Source: Carnobacterium jeotgali MS3 (lineage in GTDB: Bacteria; Bacillota; Bacilli; Lactobacillales; Carnobacteriaceae). Taken from it: DNA of 64,000 bases. The position numbers were made by a program, and so were the translations under genes. The notes under the pieces are model-generated. The model was not told the DNA's origin, made no database searches, and was given only the letters and a program-made list of their open reading frames with translations. The DNA is taken from assembly GCF_000745125.1 (NCBI RefSeq), contig NZ_JQNF01000003.1, forward strand, positions 310,001 through 374,000, given 5' to 3'. How positions within the stretch are numbered: the first letter of the stretch is position 1; every line of letters begins with the position of its first letter. Positions 27,675 to 36,340 of the stretch are shown piece after piece.

Positions 27675-28053
27675 TTTTCTCCTCCTTTTCTTCAACAGCA
27701 TATTTCTCCTTAATCAATCCAATGATTTTATCAAATGGCACTCGAATGGGCCGTATAGCCGTTACAAATGAAGAAACAGCTTCTTCTAGCAACTCATCTT
27801 GCACAGCTCCCAAAATACTTTGGTCTTTTGTAAGTTTACTAGGTGAATTGCTTTCGGTATAAATCAAGCCTTGTTCCTCCATTTCTTTATAAGCTCGCTG
27901 AGCAGTATTGGGGTTGATTTTTAACTGATTAGCCAATTCTCGTCTAGATGGAACTTCTTGACCAGGTACTAATGTTCCTGCTGCGATTTCCTCTTTAAAA
28001 TGACGCACAACTTGTTCATAAAGCGGATCTCGTTTATTGAAGTTTACGTTCAT
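27667..28053 (-). CDS. GntR-family regulator, YtrA subfamily
   Basis: 128 aa. A winged-helix DNA-binding domain fills residues 10-75 (VRHFKEEIAAGTLVPGQEVP then RRELANQLKINPNTAQRAYK), followed by only about 50 residues, the short effector-less tail that defines YtrA-type GntR proteins. These usually repress their own operon and sense envelope stress indirectly. It is the first gene of a four-gene operon. A perfect inverted repeat with the same AT-rich half-site character lies 35 bp upstream of the start. Confidence 0.92.
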   Translation of the reverse strand: MNVNFNKRDPLYEQVVRHFKEEIAAGTLVPGQEVPSRRELANQLKINPNTAQRAYKEMEEQGLIYTESNSPSKLTKDQSILGAVQDELLEEAVSSFVTAIRPIRVPFDKIIGLIKEKYAVEEKEEKND

Positions 28054-28087
28054 AGCAGCCTCCTGTTTTCTTTATTTTCTTCCGACT

Positions 28088-28105
28088 GTATTAACCAGTT
28101 AATAC
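28088..28105. promoter_or_regulatory. GntR-type operator
   Basis: GTATTAACCAGTTAATAC, two perfect 8-bp half-sites around a CA spacer, placed between the promoter and the GntR start. A looser copy, AATACA-N10-TGTATT (28138-28159), overlaps the -10 box. Both suit autorepression by the YtrA-type protein. Confidence 0.65.
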
Positions 28106-28156
28106 ACACTAGGTAAAAAAATACGTATGAATCACTTAATACACTTCTTTATCTGT

Positions 28157-28185
28157 ATTATATGGTTCACACACTTTACTGTCAA
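28157..28185 (-). promoter_or_regulatory. Consensus promoter of the GntR-ABC operon
   Basis: The minus strand carries TTGACA, 17 nt and TATAAT: a perfect sigma-A consensus. Such a strong promoter fits an operon held down by a repressor. Confidence 0.8.
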
Positions 28186-28472
28186 CAATTTTTTCAAGTG
28201 GTCGTCTTTACTAACAGAACTTTCGTTCGTATGATGAAAGAAAGACTACAGGAGCTGAACGGTGTTGCTCATTAATTCGTATGCTTAAGTTCGTGTAGAA
28301 CTATTTTAGTCGATAAACATTGCCTTTGACTGATTCCCGTACTAAATAACAACCAGCGAAACGATGTTTAGTTCCTCTGGTTTTAGGATTTAATTTGATT
28401 AATTGCTTTTTTTTATTTAGGAAAAATCTCTCCCCTATTCCACTAGTACCATTAACTTTTACTTTAGAACCA
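28186..28472. other. Intergenic region
   Basis: Between the GntR promoter and the small membrane protein gene. A minus-strand open frame (28301-28510) exists here but overlaps the small gene and has no ribosome binding site. No other signal seen. Confidence 0.4.
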
Positions 28473-28634
28473 TTAATCTGCTCTCTTTTCAGCTTTGTTG
28501 TACAAAACAAAACCTATAATAATCAGCACGATGCCAATTCCTAAAACGAGTATGCGGTGTTCATCTAGACCTGTAAGACCTAATATAACGACAATAAATC
28601 CAATCGTCATCATAAACAATCCATTTTTCAGCAT
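28473..28634 (-). CDS. Small membrane protein, 53 aa
   Basis: 53 aa: MLKNGLFMMTIGFIVVILGL opens a first membrane helix, a short loop LDEHR follows, then a second helix to about residue 44 and a basic tail NKAEKRAD. GAGG lies 10 nt before the ATG. The two-helix hairpin with a basic end is common among small Firmicutes membrane proteins, and the reading frame shows normal codon use. Function unknown. It has no co-directional neighbour close by. Confidence 0.65.
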   Translation of the reverse strand: MLKNGLFMMTIGFIVVILGLTGLDEHRILVLGIGIVLIIIGFVLYNKAEKRAD

Positions 28635-28864
28635 ACACTCTCATCCTCACTTTTTTAATCAAGTATTAGACAAAAACAACTTTTTCTTTCTTCTCAATAC
28701 CATTTTCACCAAAATGAAAGCGTGTGTCAAATTTTTAAGCTTATTTCTATAAGTGTTTGCCAACACTCCATTAAGCTTGTTCACTAGCATATCTCTTTGT
28801 TTCTTTTCTAAATCTTGTTACACTAATGTCAAAGGATTTAATCACAACGAAATGAGGAATTTTA

Positions 28865-29458
28865 ATGAGCAAGTTAAAGGTAAGCCATTATTCTATTTTA
28901 TCCTATCCTATCGTAATTCTTGTTTTTTTTATAACTCTGTTCGTTCTTACTGGTTGCAGCACAACTGAAACCTCACTGAATACAAAGAGTGCTCTTTCTA
29001 ACCAAAAAGAAACGACTTCTTCCCATTCAAGCGCTGTGATAGCTCAATACATTGAATCAAGTGACACAAAAAAAGATGATGGCATCATTACATTCGATGA
29101 CTTTAAAGGCTACTGGGCTACTTTCGACTCAAAAGAAAACGAACCTTTTCAATCTGCTATTGGCAAATATACAGTGGCAATAACCAACGATACCTTTATT
29201 CCTGGTGAATGGGGAACAACGTTAGGCAGTAGCGACATCCTTGATTACACTATCGAAGGAACTACCCTAACATTAGAACTTTATACACATGATTCAAATC
29301 TCGAAAACACTGCTGAAACCTATTTATTGACGCTAGAACTTGTCGATAAAGATGGATTATTTGTTTTAAAATCAGCTAACGGATCCGTTATTTTTTACCC
29401 CGTTACCCCACAAGAATTTCTAGATGCTGGTTGGAAAATACCAAGTGATAGTTTCTAA
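28865..29458 (+). CDS. Lipoprotein of unknown function
   Basis: 197 aa. A signal peptide with hydrophobic core (residues 13-28) ends in the lipobox LTGC, so Cys31 is the lipidated residue after cleavage. A Ser/Thr-rich linker (residues 32-60) leads to a domain with DDFKGYWATFDS, FIPGEWGTT and DILDYTIEGTTLTLELY, resembling lipocalin-like extracellular domains of Lactobacillales lipoproteins. GAGG precedes the ATG. It is flanked by gaps and a terminator, so monocistronic. Confidence 0.85.
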   Translation: MSKLKVSHYSILSYPIVILVFFITLFVLTGCSTTETSLNTKSALSNQKETTSSHSSAVIAQYIESSDTKKDDGIITFDDFKGYWATFDSKENEPFQSAIGKYTVAITNDTFIPGEWGTTLGSSDILDYTIEGTTLTLELYTHDSNLENTAETYLLTLELVDKDGLFVLKSANGSVIFYPVTPQEFLDAGWKIPSDSF

Positions 29459-29495
29459 ACATGTTTATTTTTATGAAATACATGCTAAATTAAAT

Positions 29496-29535
29496 AAACG
29501 CCTAAAAATACAAAAATGTATTTTAGGCGTTTTTA
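29496..29535. terminator. Bidirectional terminator between the lipoprotein and helicase genes
   Basis: Stem AAACGCCTAAAATAC-like with its partner GTATTTTAGGCGTTT and T-run; A-run on the opposite side serves the convergent helicase gene. Confidence 0.8.
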
Positions 29536-29537
29536 AT

Positions 29538-30848
29538 TTAATCTGTTTCTTTATTTTTGGTTTTTCTGCGAGCTCCTTTATTTTTGTCTACTTTTTTGCG
29601 GTGTTTTTTCTTTTTCTTAATCGGTTCAATAATTTCTTTTTCAGGTTTCACAACTACTGGTTTGATTATTTTTTTCTCTTTAATAGGTGCTTTTACGGCT
29701 TCTTTTCTCTCTGGTTGTTCTTCTGCAATTGGCAAGTCTTTTACGATTTCTCCACCATACAAATATACTTGGCTTAATTTGATTTCCAACGTTGAGATTA
29801 GTTTTTTGAATTCTCTTAACTCGCGTTCATTAACTAATGTCAAAACGGTCCCTGTCTTACCCATACGAGCCGTTCTGCCTGAACGGTGAATGTAACTTTC
29901 TTTCGTTTGTGGAACATCATATTGAATCACGAACGGCAAGTCTTTAATATCTAACCCTCTAGAGCCTACATCCGTTGTTAACAATAACTTTATTTTGCCA
30001 TCGCGGAATTGTTGCAAGGCTTGTTTGCGCTCCGTTTTGTATTTTTCACCATGTAAAACGGCTACTGATATGCCTTCATACGTTAGTTTTTCAAAAGCTA
30101 ATGTCAAATTAGCAACGTTGTTCACAAAAACCAATCCTCTAAAGTCTTTCATATGCGTCAAGCGTCTAAGCGTCTCTACCCTTTTACGCGTAGGGGTTTC
30201 GATGTAAGCATGAAGCACTTCACCTTTAGACTGATCATCCTTTGTAGCATCAATCCATTGCGGCTCTACATTAAACCATTTTGGTAAATCTTCCATCAAT
30301 TCATTGCTGGTAGCCGAGAAGAAGCCCATTTGACGTTGTCCAGGCATTTTATTGACTAGTTTTCTTACGGTTGATAACTGTTCTTGTTGCAATAATTGAT
30401 CGGCTTCATCTAAAATAACCGTTTTTACTGCATGTAATTTTAATTTCTTCGTTTCAGAAATTTCAAAAATTCGGCCTGGAGTACCAACGATGATTTCTGG
30501 TTTATCTTTCAATTTATCGAGTTGACGTTTCAAATTTGCACCACCAATGATGGTTTGAGAGCTTAAGCCAAGTTGGCTAGCCCACTCTTGGACTACTTCT
30601 CCGACTTGAATCGATAATTCTTGTGAAGGCGTTAAAATCACAACTTGTAAGCCGGCTTTTGCCTCAACTTGTTCTAGCGTTGGAAGTGTATAAGCAACTG
30701 TTTTACCCGTTCCTGTTGGCGAAATACCCACCACGTCTTTCCCTGTTTTTAAAGGTTCATAAACTTTCTCTTGAATAGCAGATGCCTCTTTGTAAGCTAA
30801 TGTTTCCCAATAGTTTTTAAATGCAGGTAAACTGTTTTCTATCATCAT
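29538..30848 (-). CDS. DEAD-box RNA helicase (YfmL/CshC-like)
   Basis: 436 aa. All core motifs are visible in order: Q-motif area IQEKVYEPL, Walker A SPTGTGKTVAY, PSQELSIQ, GTPGR, LDEADQLL, FSATS, then in the second RecA domain LVFVNN, TTDVGSRGLDI and YIHRSGRTARMGK. The last 80 residues are Lys/Glu-rich and end in a basic tail (KKKKHRKKVDKNKGARRKT) likely to bind RNA. The motif I variant and the short N-terminus resemble YfmL-type helicases linked to ribosome assembly. ATG with GAGGA upstream. Confidence 0.92.
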   Translation of the reverse strand: MMIENSLPAFKNYWETLAYKEASAIQEKVYEPLKTGKDVVGISPTGTGKTVAYTLPTLEQVEAKAGLQVVILTPSQELSIQVGEVVQEWASQLGLSSQTIIGGANLKRQLDKLKDKPEIIVGTPGRIFEISETKKLKLHAVKTVILDEADQLLQQEQLSTVRKLVNKMPGQRQMGFFSATSNELMEDLPKWFNVEPQWIDATKDDQSKGEVLHAYIETPTRKRVETLRRLTHMKDFRGLVFVNNVANLTLAFEKLTYEGISVAVLHGEKYKTERKQALQQFRDGKIKLLLTTDVGSRGLDIKDLPFVIQYDVPQTKESYIHRSGRTARMGKTGTVLTLVNERELREFKKLISTLEIKLSQVYLYGGEIVKDLPIAEEQPERKEAVKAPIKEKKIIKPVVVKPEKEIIEPIKKKKKHRKKVDKNKGARRKTKNKETD

Positions 30849-30945
30849 TTAATCCTCGTTTCTTTTGTGTTGCTGTCAACGTCTATCATATCAAAATTAT
30901 TCGATTTGAGCTAACTTTTCTGTTACCTAATGAGTATATTTAAAT

Positions 30946-30997
30946 AAAAACAGGATAAAAAGCCCGAATATCTATTCGAGCCGTTTATCCTGTTTTT
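30946..30997 (-). terminator. Terminator after the Gfo/Idh/MocA gene
   Basis: AAAAACAGGATAAA/TTTATCCTGTTTTT with an inner CTCGAATA-type stem, immediately after the stop codon on the minus strand. Confidence 0.8.
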
Positions 30998-31000
30998 ATT

Positions 31001-32002
31001 TTATTCTTTATCTGCTGCAAAAATGATGCCAGCATCTTTACGCAAATCGGTCATCACTTGATTCACTTGTTCGCTTAGTTTCAACCATTCGTTGTAGTCT
31101 TTTTGTTTAGCGGTATCTTCTGGAAAATTGATTACAGCTGCAAAAGCTTTTGCTTCATCCATCATTGGGTTTGCAGCAGTTTTTTCTGCAATGCTTTCTT
31201 TCAACTTTGTCTTACGATCAATCACCTCAATCGTTGTAATTGATTCAATACTGTCCATTGACAATGTCTTATTCAAGCCATAAATTTCAGCTGGCAAATA
31301 GGAATTAACAATTTTCCCGACTAATATCGTGACATCAAATTCCTTATACCGCAAGATAATTGTCCCTTTTCCATCCACGCCAGTAACAATCTTTGTACAG
31401 AAATAATGGCTTTTTTCTGGCATACCAAACCATGCAATCGCGGCATATAATGGGTAGACACCTAAATCTGCTAAAGCTCCTCCAGAATAATTCAAAGAGA
31501 AAATATTGGGTTCCTCACCATTTAAAACAGCATCATAACGAGAAGAATATTTCATATAAGCAAAAGTTGCACCTTGCAGACTGCCAATCGATTTCACTTC
31601 TTCTCTTACAGTTTTGAAATTTTCTTCATGCACATGACGAGCTGCTTCAAATATAAAGACTTTATTTTCTACAGCTACTTTAATGGCTGCAGTCCATTCG
31701 CGTGGATTAGAGAAAATGGGCTTTTCAACAATTACGTGTTTGCCAGCTTTCATTAACGTTACCGCTTGTTCGTAATGCATACTATTGGGAGAAGCAATGT
31801 ATACAACATCAATAGCTGAATTCGACGCAAAAGCTTCTAAACTTGTTTCAAAAACCGTTGCTTGGTAAGGTGCACCGAATGCTTTTGCTTTTTCAATGGA
31901 CCTAGAATAAACACCACCTAATTGATACTCTTGCGTAGCAATTGCAGCATCCACAAATTGATTCGTAATCCAGTTTGTTCCAATAATTCCTAAATTTAAC
32001 AA
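31001..32002 (-). CDS. Gfo/Idh/MocA-family oxidoreductase
   Basis: 333 aa. The Rossmann NAD(P) domain starts LNLGIIGTNWITNQFV, with VYIASPNSMHYEQA and GKHVIVEKPIF (the catalytic-region EKP motif) at residues 70-100. The C-terminal alpha/beta substrate domain holds GGALADLGVYPLYAA with the conserved GG(x)LxDxGxY pattern. The start is a TTG with AGGAGG 8 nt upstream; a GTG three codons earlier lies within that ribosome binding site. Substrate (sugar or cyclitol) is unknown, and no sugar operon surrounds it. Confidence 0.9.
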   Translation of the reverse strand: MLNLGIIGTNWITNQFVDAAIATQEYQLGGVYSRSIEKAKAFGAPYQATVFETSLEAFASNSAIDVVYIASPNSMHYEQAVTLMKAGKHVIVEKPIFSNPREWTAAIKVAVENKVFIFEAARHVHEENFKTVREEVKSIGSLQGATFAYMKYSSRYDAVLNGEEPNIFSLNYSGGALADLGVYPLYAAIAWFGMPEKSHYFCTKIVTGVDGKGTIILRYKEFDVTILVGKIVNSYLPAEIYGLNKTLSMDSIESITTIEVIDRKTKLKESIAEKTAANPMMDEAKAFAAVINFPEDTAKQKDYNEWLKLSEQVNQVMTDLRKDAGIIFAADKE

Positions 32003-32120
32003 TCTTACCACCTCCTAATTAAACCGCTTACAATTATTCGCATAACTATTTTTCTTTTATCATACCATATCTCTATCCTCATTTAAAAGAAGTCTAATCA
32101 TTTGCACAGTTGCTGTTTTA

Positions 32121-33572
32121 TTATTGGCTTTTTTTTCTATCAATCAAGACACTTCGAATAGTATGCCAATTTCTTTCATTTGGCATATACTCAATGCCAA
32201 TTACTGGAACTTCTTTTGGTATATTTTTTTGAACAGCTTCTAATTTAGTATCCGTTACTACCATTTCTATTTCTAAATTCTGAAAATTTTTCTCTGCTAG
32301 ACTAAAGCATGTTAACTCATTTGGAAAATAGCTCTTTAAAATGTCTGCCAAAAAAAGTTCATGAGCCTTGCCAAACTGAGAGATGACCAATACACTTGTT
32401 TTCTTTTGCATTTGCAAAAGCTGAGCCGTCAACCCTTCCCATTGGATGATTAAGAGATACAAAAGTTCATTTATTTCCTCTCTCATTTCAATCATCCACC
32501 CACTGTCAGTCAATCCTTCTACTTCTGAAATAACCAATTTCATGAACGGCTGATAAATTTTATCGATATTTACTAATGAATTTTCTACTCGATTGACCAT
32601 TACAGAGTCTGGTCCTTGAAATTCTTTTTTATAGACCATGTACTGAAAAATACTGCATTGCACAACTTCTTTATTTGGCAGTATAAAAGAATTTTTTTCA
32701 GAAAAAGCTGTTAAAGCTTGACCAATACGTTGAAATAGTGTCAGTAATTCTTGTGATAATTGGTTCAGTTGAGGTGCTGTATCTAGATAACGATTTGTAA
32801 AATAAAAGCCCAAAAATTCAATTTCCGGCTTTGGTATGTTTAATGGTACAACCTTTATAAGATCTTCAATGATTTCTAAAAGAATATTATTTACTGCGAC
32901 AGGTGCTGTGTACTGTAGTAATATGTAACCTTTGCTGATGCGTTCAAAACAAATATGCAGACAAATCGTTAATTTATCTTCCATAATAGGAGATAAGACG
33001 ATAGTTGTTTTTTCTTCAAGCATTCTTATGATACGATTTACCACATTGAGTTTCAGAAACACTGTTTCGTCGATTTTAGATCCATATTTTCCCCAGAAAA
33101 AAACACCATAAAAATACCGTATTTGTTTCTCTGTTCCGATTATTCTCATCGGACTCTTTTGCACGGTCAACTTATAATTCCTAAGAAATAAATCGATGTG
33201 TTTAATGCTGCGTATAATAGAAGATGTACTGATAAATAAATGTTCAGCATATTCTTCTATCGAATCCATCTTTTCCTGGTACAAGCATTCTATTATTTGA
33301 CTATTTATATTTTCAGCTAAAATTTGTTGATAAAAGCTTTCCATTTGAAAATCAACTGGTAAAATCAACTTCACTCCACGATGATTAGATGTAATTAATT
33401 TAATAGAATGACTTGTAAAAGTATTATAATAATAAATATCCGCTTTGATACTACGGACAGAACACTTTAACCGTAATGCAATTTCTTCAATTGTCCACCA
33501 TTCGTCACTGCTATTCAATAATTCCATCAATTCTAAGCGTCTCAACGAACTTGAATCGATTAATAATCTCAT
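32121..33572 (-). CDS. Mga-like transcriptional regulator with two N-terminal HTH domains
   Basis: 483 aa from the ATG. A GTG four codons upstream, with AAGGA 7 nt before it, is an alternative start. HTH domains lie at residues 8-55 (WWTIEEIALRLKCSVRSIKA) and 90-135 (EYAEHLFISTSSIIRSIKHI), the paired arrangement of Mga/MgaSpn-type virulence regulators. The middle and C-terminal parts look like degenerate PRD domains, with an EIIB-like end (VLVISQFGKAHELFLADILK). Such regulators often control nearby surface-protein genes, but here a 700-bp gap lies upstream and no obvious target is adjacent. Confidence 0.82.
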   Translation of the reverse strand: MRLLIDSSSLRRLELMELLNSSDEWWTIEEIALRLKCSVRSIKADIYYYNTFTSHSIKLITSNHRGVKLILPVDFQMESFYQQILAENINSQIIECLYQEKMDSIEEYAEHLFISTSSIIRSIKHIDLFLRNYKLTVQKSPMRIIGTEKQIRYFYGVFFWGKYGSKIDETVFLKLNVVNRIIRMLEEKTTIVLSPIMEDKLTICLHICFERISKGYILLQYTAPVAVNNILLEIIEDLIKVVPLNIPKPEIEFLGFYFTNRYLDTAPQLNQLSQELLTLFQRIGQALTAFSEKNSFILPNKEVVQCSIFQYMVYKKEFQGPDSVMVNRVENSLVNIDKIYQPFMKLVISEVEGLTDSGWMIEMREEINELLYLLIIQWEGLTAQLLQMQKKTSVLVISQFGKAHELFLADILKSYFPNELTCFSLAEKNFQNLEIEMVVTDTKLEAVQKNIPKEVPVIGIEYMPNERNWHTIRSVLIDRKKSQ

Positions 33573-34161
33573 GGCAACTATCACTCCCACGTCCTTATTT
33601 TTTACTCAGTCAACACGAATAAAGCAATGTTCTTTCTGTTAAACAAAGAACCGCCTACTAGCATAGACGATTCTTGCGAGGAGGACTTACAAGCAAAATT
33701 TGCATGCGGGGACATAATCTACCACAACTTGGCATGAGGTATTGTGAATAGATGGGGAAGAAGTGTAAAGCTAGCTTTATTGAATAAAAGAAGTTAAAAA
33801 ACCATCCGTAAAGATAAGTTTGCCAGACAAATCGTAGGTATACGTGATCGTTTTAAAAAAATAGATAAATAAAATTTAATTCGTAAAAGTATAAATATGG
33901 GGTATAGGTCTACTTTTTTGTTCCTAAGGGTTAGTAGATGAGCTTGGAGGGGTAATTTGGGAGTTAGAAAAGAGACTGAAAAATAGCAAACAATTGTTTT
34001 TTATTTTCACGGCTTCACTCCTTTTTATGAGGTGAAATTAGTATATCACTTTCTAATCAAATTTTCATTTCAATATCTGCACTACAATAGGCAAATTATG
34101 AATACATTTATTTGGTGAGGTAAATACCACTTTTAAACATTTGTCCTTTTTCTTTTCCACA
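33573..34161. other. Long intergenic region, possible decayed gene
   Basis: No intact gene with a ribosome binding site. On the plus strand, 33805-33879 can be read as KTIRKDKFARQIVGIRDRFK plus a few residues before a stop, preceded by stops in all frames, which might be a remnant of an old gene. A GAGGAGG motif occurs at 33678 without a following frame. The evidence for a pseudogene is weak. Confidence 0.3.
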
Positions 34162-34210
34162 AAAAAAACCAATGAATAAATGTTGCTTAAAAAGTACACT
34201 ATTCATTGGT
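34162..34210 (-). terminator. Terminator after the aldo/keto reductase gene
   Basis: On the minus strand ACCAATGAATA/TATTCATTGGT closes a 20-nt loop and is followed by eight T. Confidence 0.75.
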
Positions 34211-34279
34211 CTATTATAATTTTCTCGCTTTAATGCCGAGTTTATTCATTTTTATGATTAGTTTAATGATTATTTTTTA

Positions 34280-35167
34280 TTAACGTCCTTGTTTCTTTTC
34301 TCTATGATTACGAGATCTCATAACTTCAGAACGAATCAAACTATTAGGATTTCGATCTCTATTTTGCTTATCTAAGTTGTTAATGGTATTCATGTCTTCA
34401 TCAGATAACGCAAAGTCAAACACTTCGGCATTTTCCTGAAGCCGATCTTTGTTGCCCGATTTTGGAATGGGAATGACATCTCGTTCAATATCCCAACGCA
34501 AAGCTACTTGTGATGGAGTCTTGCCATATTTTTCGCCAATTGTTGTTAAGTGCCGCTCTTTACTAACATTCCCTCTTTTCAATGGGCTATAAGCCATTGA
34601 TACAATATTTTCAGAATCGCAATAGTCGTTTAAGTCTTGATTTGGATTTCCTGGATAAATTTCAAACTGATTGACTGCTGGACGTACTTTTACTTCTTTT
34701 AATAATTCAGCCAAGTCGCCTCTGCTAAAGTTAGATACACCGATTGATTTTGCTCTGCCAGATTCATAGATATCTTCTAAAGCTCTCCATGTATCTAAGT
34801 TTACAGCAGCATCTTTATCCGGCCAATGAATCAATAATAAGTCTACATAAGGTTGATTTAAACGTTTTAAACTAGCTTCAAAAGATTGAATTGCATTGTC
34901 AAATCCAGCAGCTGTTTTCCAGATTTTGGTTACCACAAAAATTTCATCTCGAGAAACACCTGAACTGACCGCACGATTGATTCCACGTCCAACATCTTCT
35001 TCATTATCGTACATTGAAGCTGTATCTATCAAACGATAACCTTTCATAATAGCTGAGAAAACCGCATCTTCAGCTTCTTGACCTTTCATTCCATATGTTC
35101 CTAAACCAATTCCTGGAATTGTATACCCGTTGTTTAGTGCCATTCTGTCTAATAAGCTTACTACCAT
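34280..35167 (-). CDS. Aldo/keto reductase
   Basis: 295 aa. The start at 35167 has AGGAGG 9 nt upstream; the frame extends 33 codons further through the promoter and is not used. The (beta/alpha)8 AKR fold shows GLGTYG, the catalytic DTASMYDNEEDVG (Asp, Tyr), VTKIW (Lys) and LLIHWPD (His), then NQFEIYPG and the NADPH-binding PIPKSGNKDRLQEN. It reduces small aldehydes or ketones. The C-terminal tail (NSLIRSEVMRSRNHREKKQG) is unusually basic. Substrate unknown. Confidence 0.92.
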   Translation of the reverse strand: MVVSLLDRMALNNGYTIPGIGLGTYGMKGQEAEDAVFSAIMKGYRLIDTASMYDNEEDVGRGINRAVSSGVSRDEIFVVTKIWKTAAGFDNAIQSFEASLKRLNQPYVDLLLIHWPDKDAAVNLDTWRALEDIYESGRAKSIGVSNFSRGDLAELLKEVKVRPAVNQFEIYPGNPNQDLNDYCDSENIVSMAYSPLKRGNVSKERHLTTIGEKYGKTPSQVALRWDIERDVIPIPKSGNKDRLQENAEVFDFALSDEDMNTINNLDKQNRDRNPNSLIRSEVMRSRNHREKKQGR

Positions 35168-35198
35168 CGTTATCCGCCTCCTAAACTTTGTTACCTTT

Positions 35199-35227
35199 AG
35201 TGTAAACAAGAGTGACTGAAACTTCAA
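35199..35227 (-). promoter_or_regulatory. Promoter of the aldo/keto reductase gene
   Basis: Minus strand TTGAAG, 17 nt, TACACT; predicted start of transcription about 25 nt before the AGGAGG-linked ATG. Confidence 0.5.
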
Positions 35228-35243
35228 AAGAAAACACTTACAA

Positions 35244-35283
35244 AACAAAAAAACAACTAAACACAATTTTTTTGTATTTAGCC
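35244..35283 (-). terminator. Terminator after the metallophosphoesterase gene
   Basis: CTAAATACAA/TTGTGTTTAG stem followed by a T-rich tract on the minus strand. Confidence 0.7.
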
Positions 35284-35309
35284 GCTTTTTCGTTATCTAG
35301 TTTAATTTC

Positions 35310-36155
35310 TTAATGTAAAACGATTACGACCATTTCTGGACGATTATTAACGCGCAATGGGAACGTAGAATTTCCAATTCCTCGGCTGACCATCATTCGG
35401 TAAGCAGGCATTTCAGGATCATAATAAATCCCACTGGTATACGCCGGGAACTTGCCTTGTCCGGGTGCAAATAAGCCGCCTAATAAAGGCAATCTAATTT
35501 GACCACCATGAGCATGCCCACTAAGCGTAAGAGCAGGAACACGTGTTAAATCCATTAAATACTCTTCAAACAATTCTGGTCGATGTGCCAATAAAATACG
35601 CGGTTTTGTCCGTAATGGTTCTTCAATCATTACACCTCTCAAAATAGGTTTTGGCGTTGCATCAAAATCTTCTTTTTCAGACAGTCCCATCACTACTATT
35701 CCATCATCACCGACTGGCAACCACTCTGCTTCATCAATCAATACCCTGACACCAGCGGAGGTTAGGGTTGTTTCCCACTTTTGCAAATGACCTGAACCTA
35801 AATCATGATTTCCGGTTACTGCAAACGTTGGAGCAATCTCAACAAGGGCGCGACACAAATACTCCAATTGTTCTTGCGGGAAATCAGCTCGTACATCAAT
35901 TAAATCACCGGTTAATGCAATCATATCTGGTTTTTCTTTTGCTACTTTTTCAATCAATTTCTTTAGTGACACACCTTGACGTGGCAAATGAAAATCACTC
36001 AAGTGAATAATCTTAGTTCCGCTTAAACTATTCTCTGTAAAAGGGAGCTGTATTTCAATTTTTTTTCGTTGTAGTTGTGTATTTTGTAAATATAAATAAA
36101 GAATGATAATACATACAATTGCTACGATTATACCTACTATTGTCCATCCTGACAT
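35310..36155 (-). CDS. Membrane-anchored metallophosphoesterase (YkuE-like)
   Basis: 281 aa. One N-terminal membrane helix (residues 5-23) is followed by a calcineurin-like domain with all metal-ligand motifs: LSDFHLP, TGDLIDV, VTGNHDLG and SGHAHGGQ. YkuE-type enzymes are wall-associated and may act on lipid or teichoic-acid phosphates; that role here is inferred. AGGAGG-like sequence precedes the ATG. It is separated by terminators from both neighbours. Confidence 0.9.
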   Translation of the reverse strand: MSGWTIVGIIVAIVCIIILYLYLQNTQLQRKKIEIQLPFTENSLSGTKIIHLSDFHLPRQGVSLKKLIEKVAKEKPDMIALTGDLIDVRADFPQEQLEYLCRALVEIAPTFAVTGNHDLGSGHLQKWETTLTSAGVRVLIDEAEWLPVGDDGIVVMGLSEKEDFDATPKPILRGVMIEEPLRTKPRILLAHRPELFEEYLMDLTRVPALTLSGHAHGGQIRLPLLGGLFAPGQGKFPAYTSGIYYDPEMPAYRMMVSRGIGNSTFPLRVNNRPEMVVIVLH

Positions 36156-36286
36156 ACGTATTCCTCCTTGACCAAGCTAAAACGAATTGCCTTTAGCTGC
36201 TTCAGCTGATTTGTTCACTATAATAAGTTAGTCTTATTGTATCATAGTTTTCTAAGTAAAACGGTTACTAACGAATGGTTAGCATA

Positions 36287-36340
36287 AAAAAACAGAATGA
36301 TTCCGCTTCTCTTCATTGAATGAATCGGAATCATTCTGTT
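36287..36340 (-). terminator. Terminator at the end of the 230-aa membrane protein gene
   Basis: Perfect 15-bp stem AACAGAATGATTCCG/CGGAATCATTCTGTT followed by seven T on the minus strand; its first bases overlap the gene's last codon. Confidence 0.85.

Noticed and set aside
28301-28510. 69-aa minus-strand open frame
   Set aside because: Starts at a TTG without a ribosome binding site and overlaps the better supported 53-aa gene in another frame.
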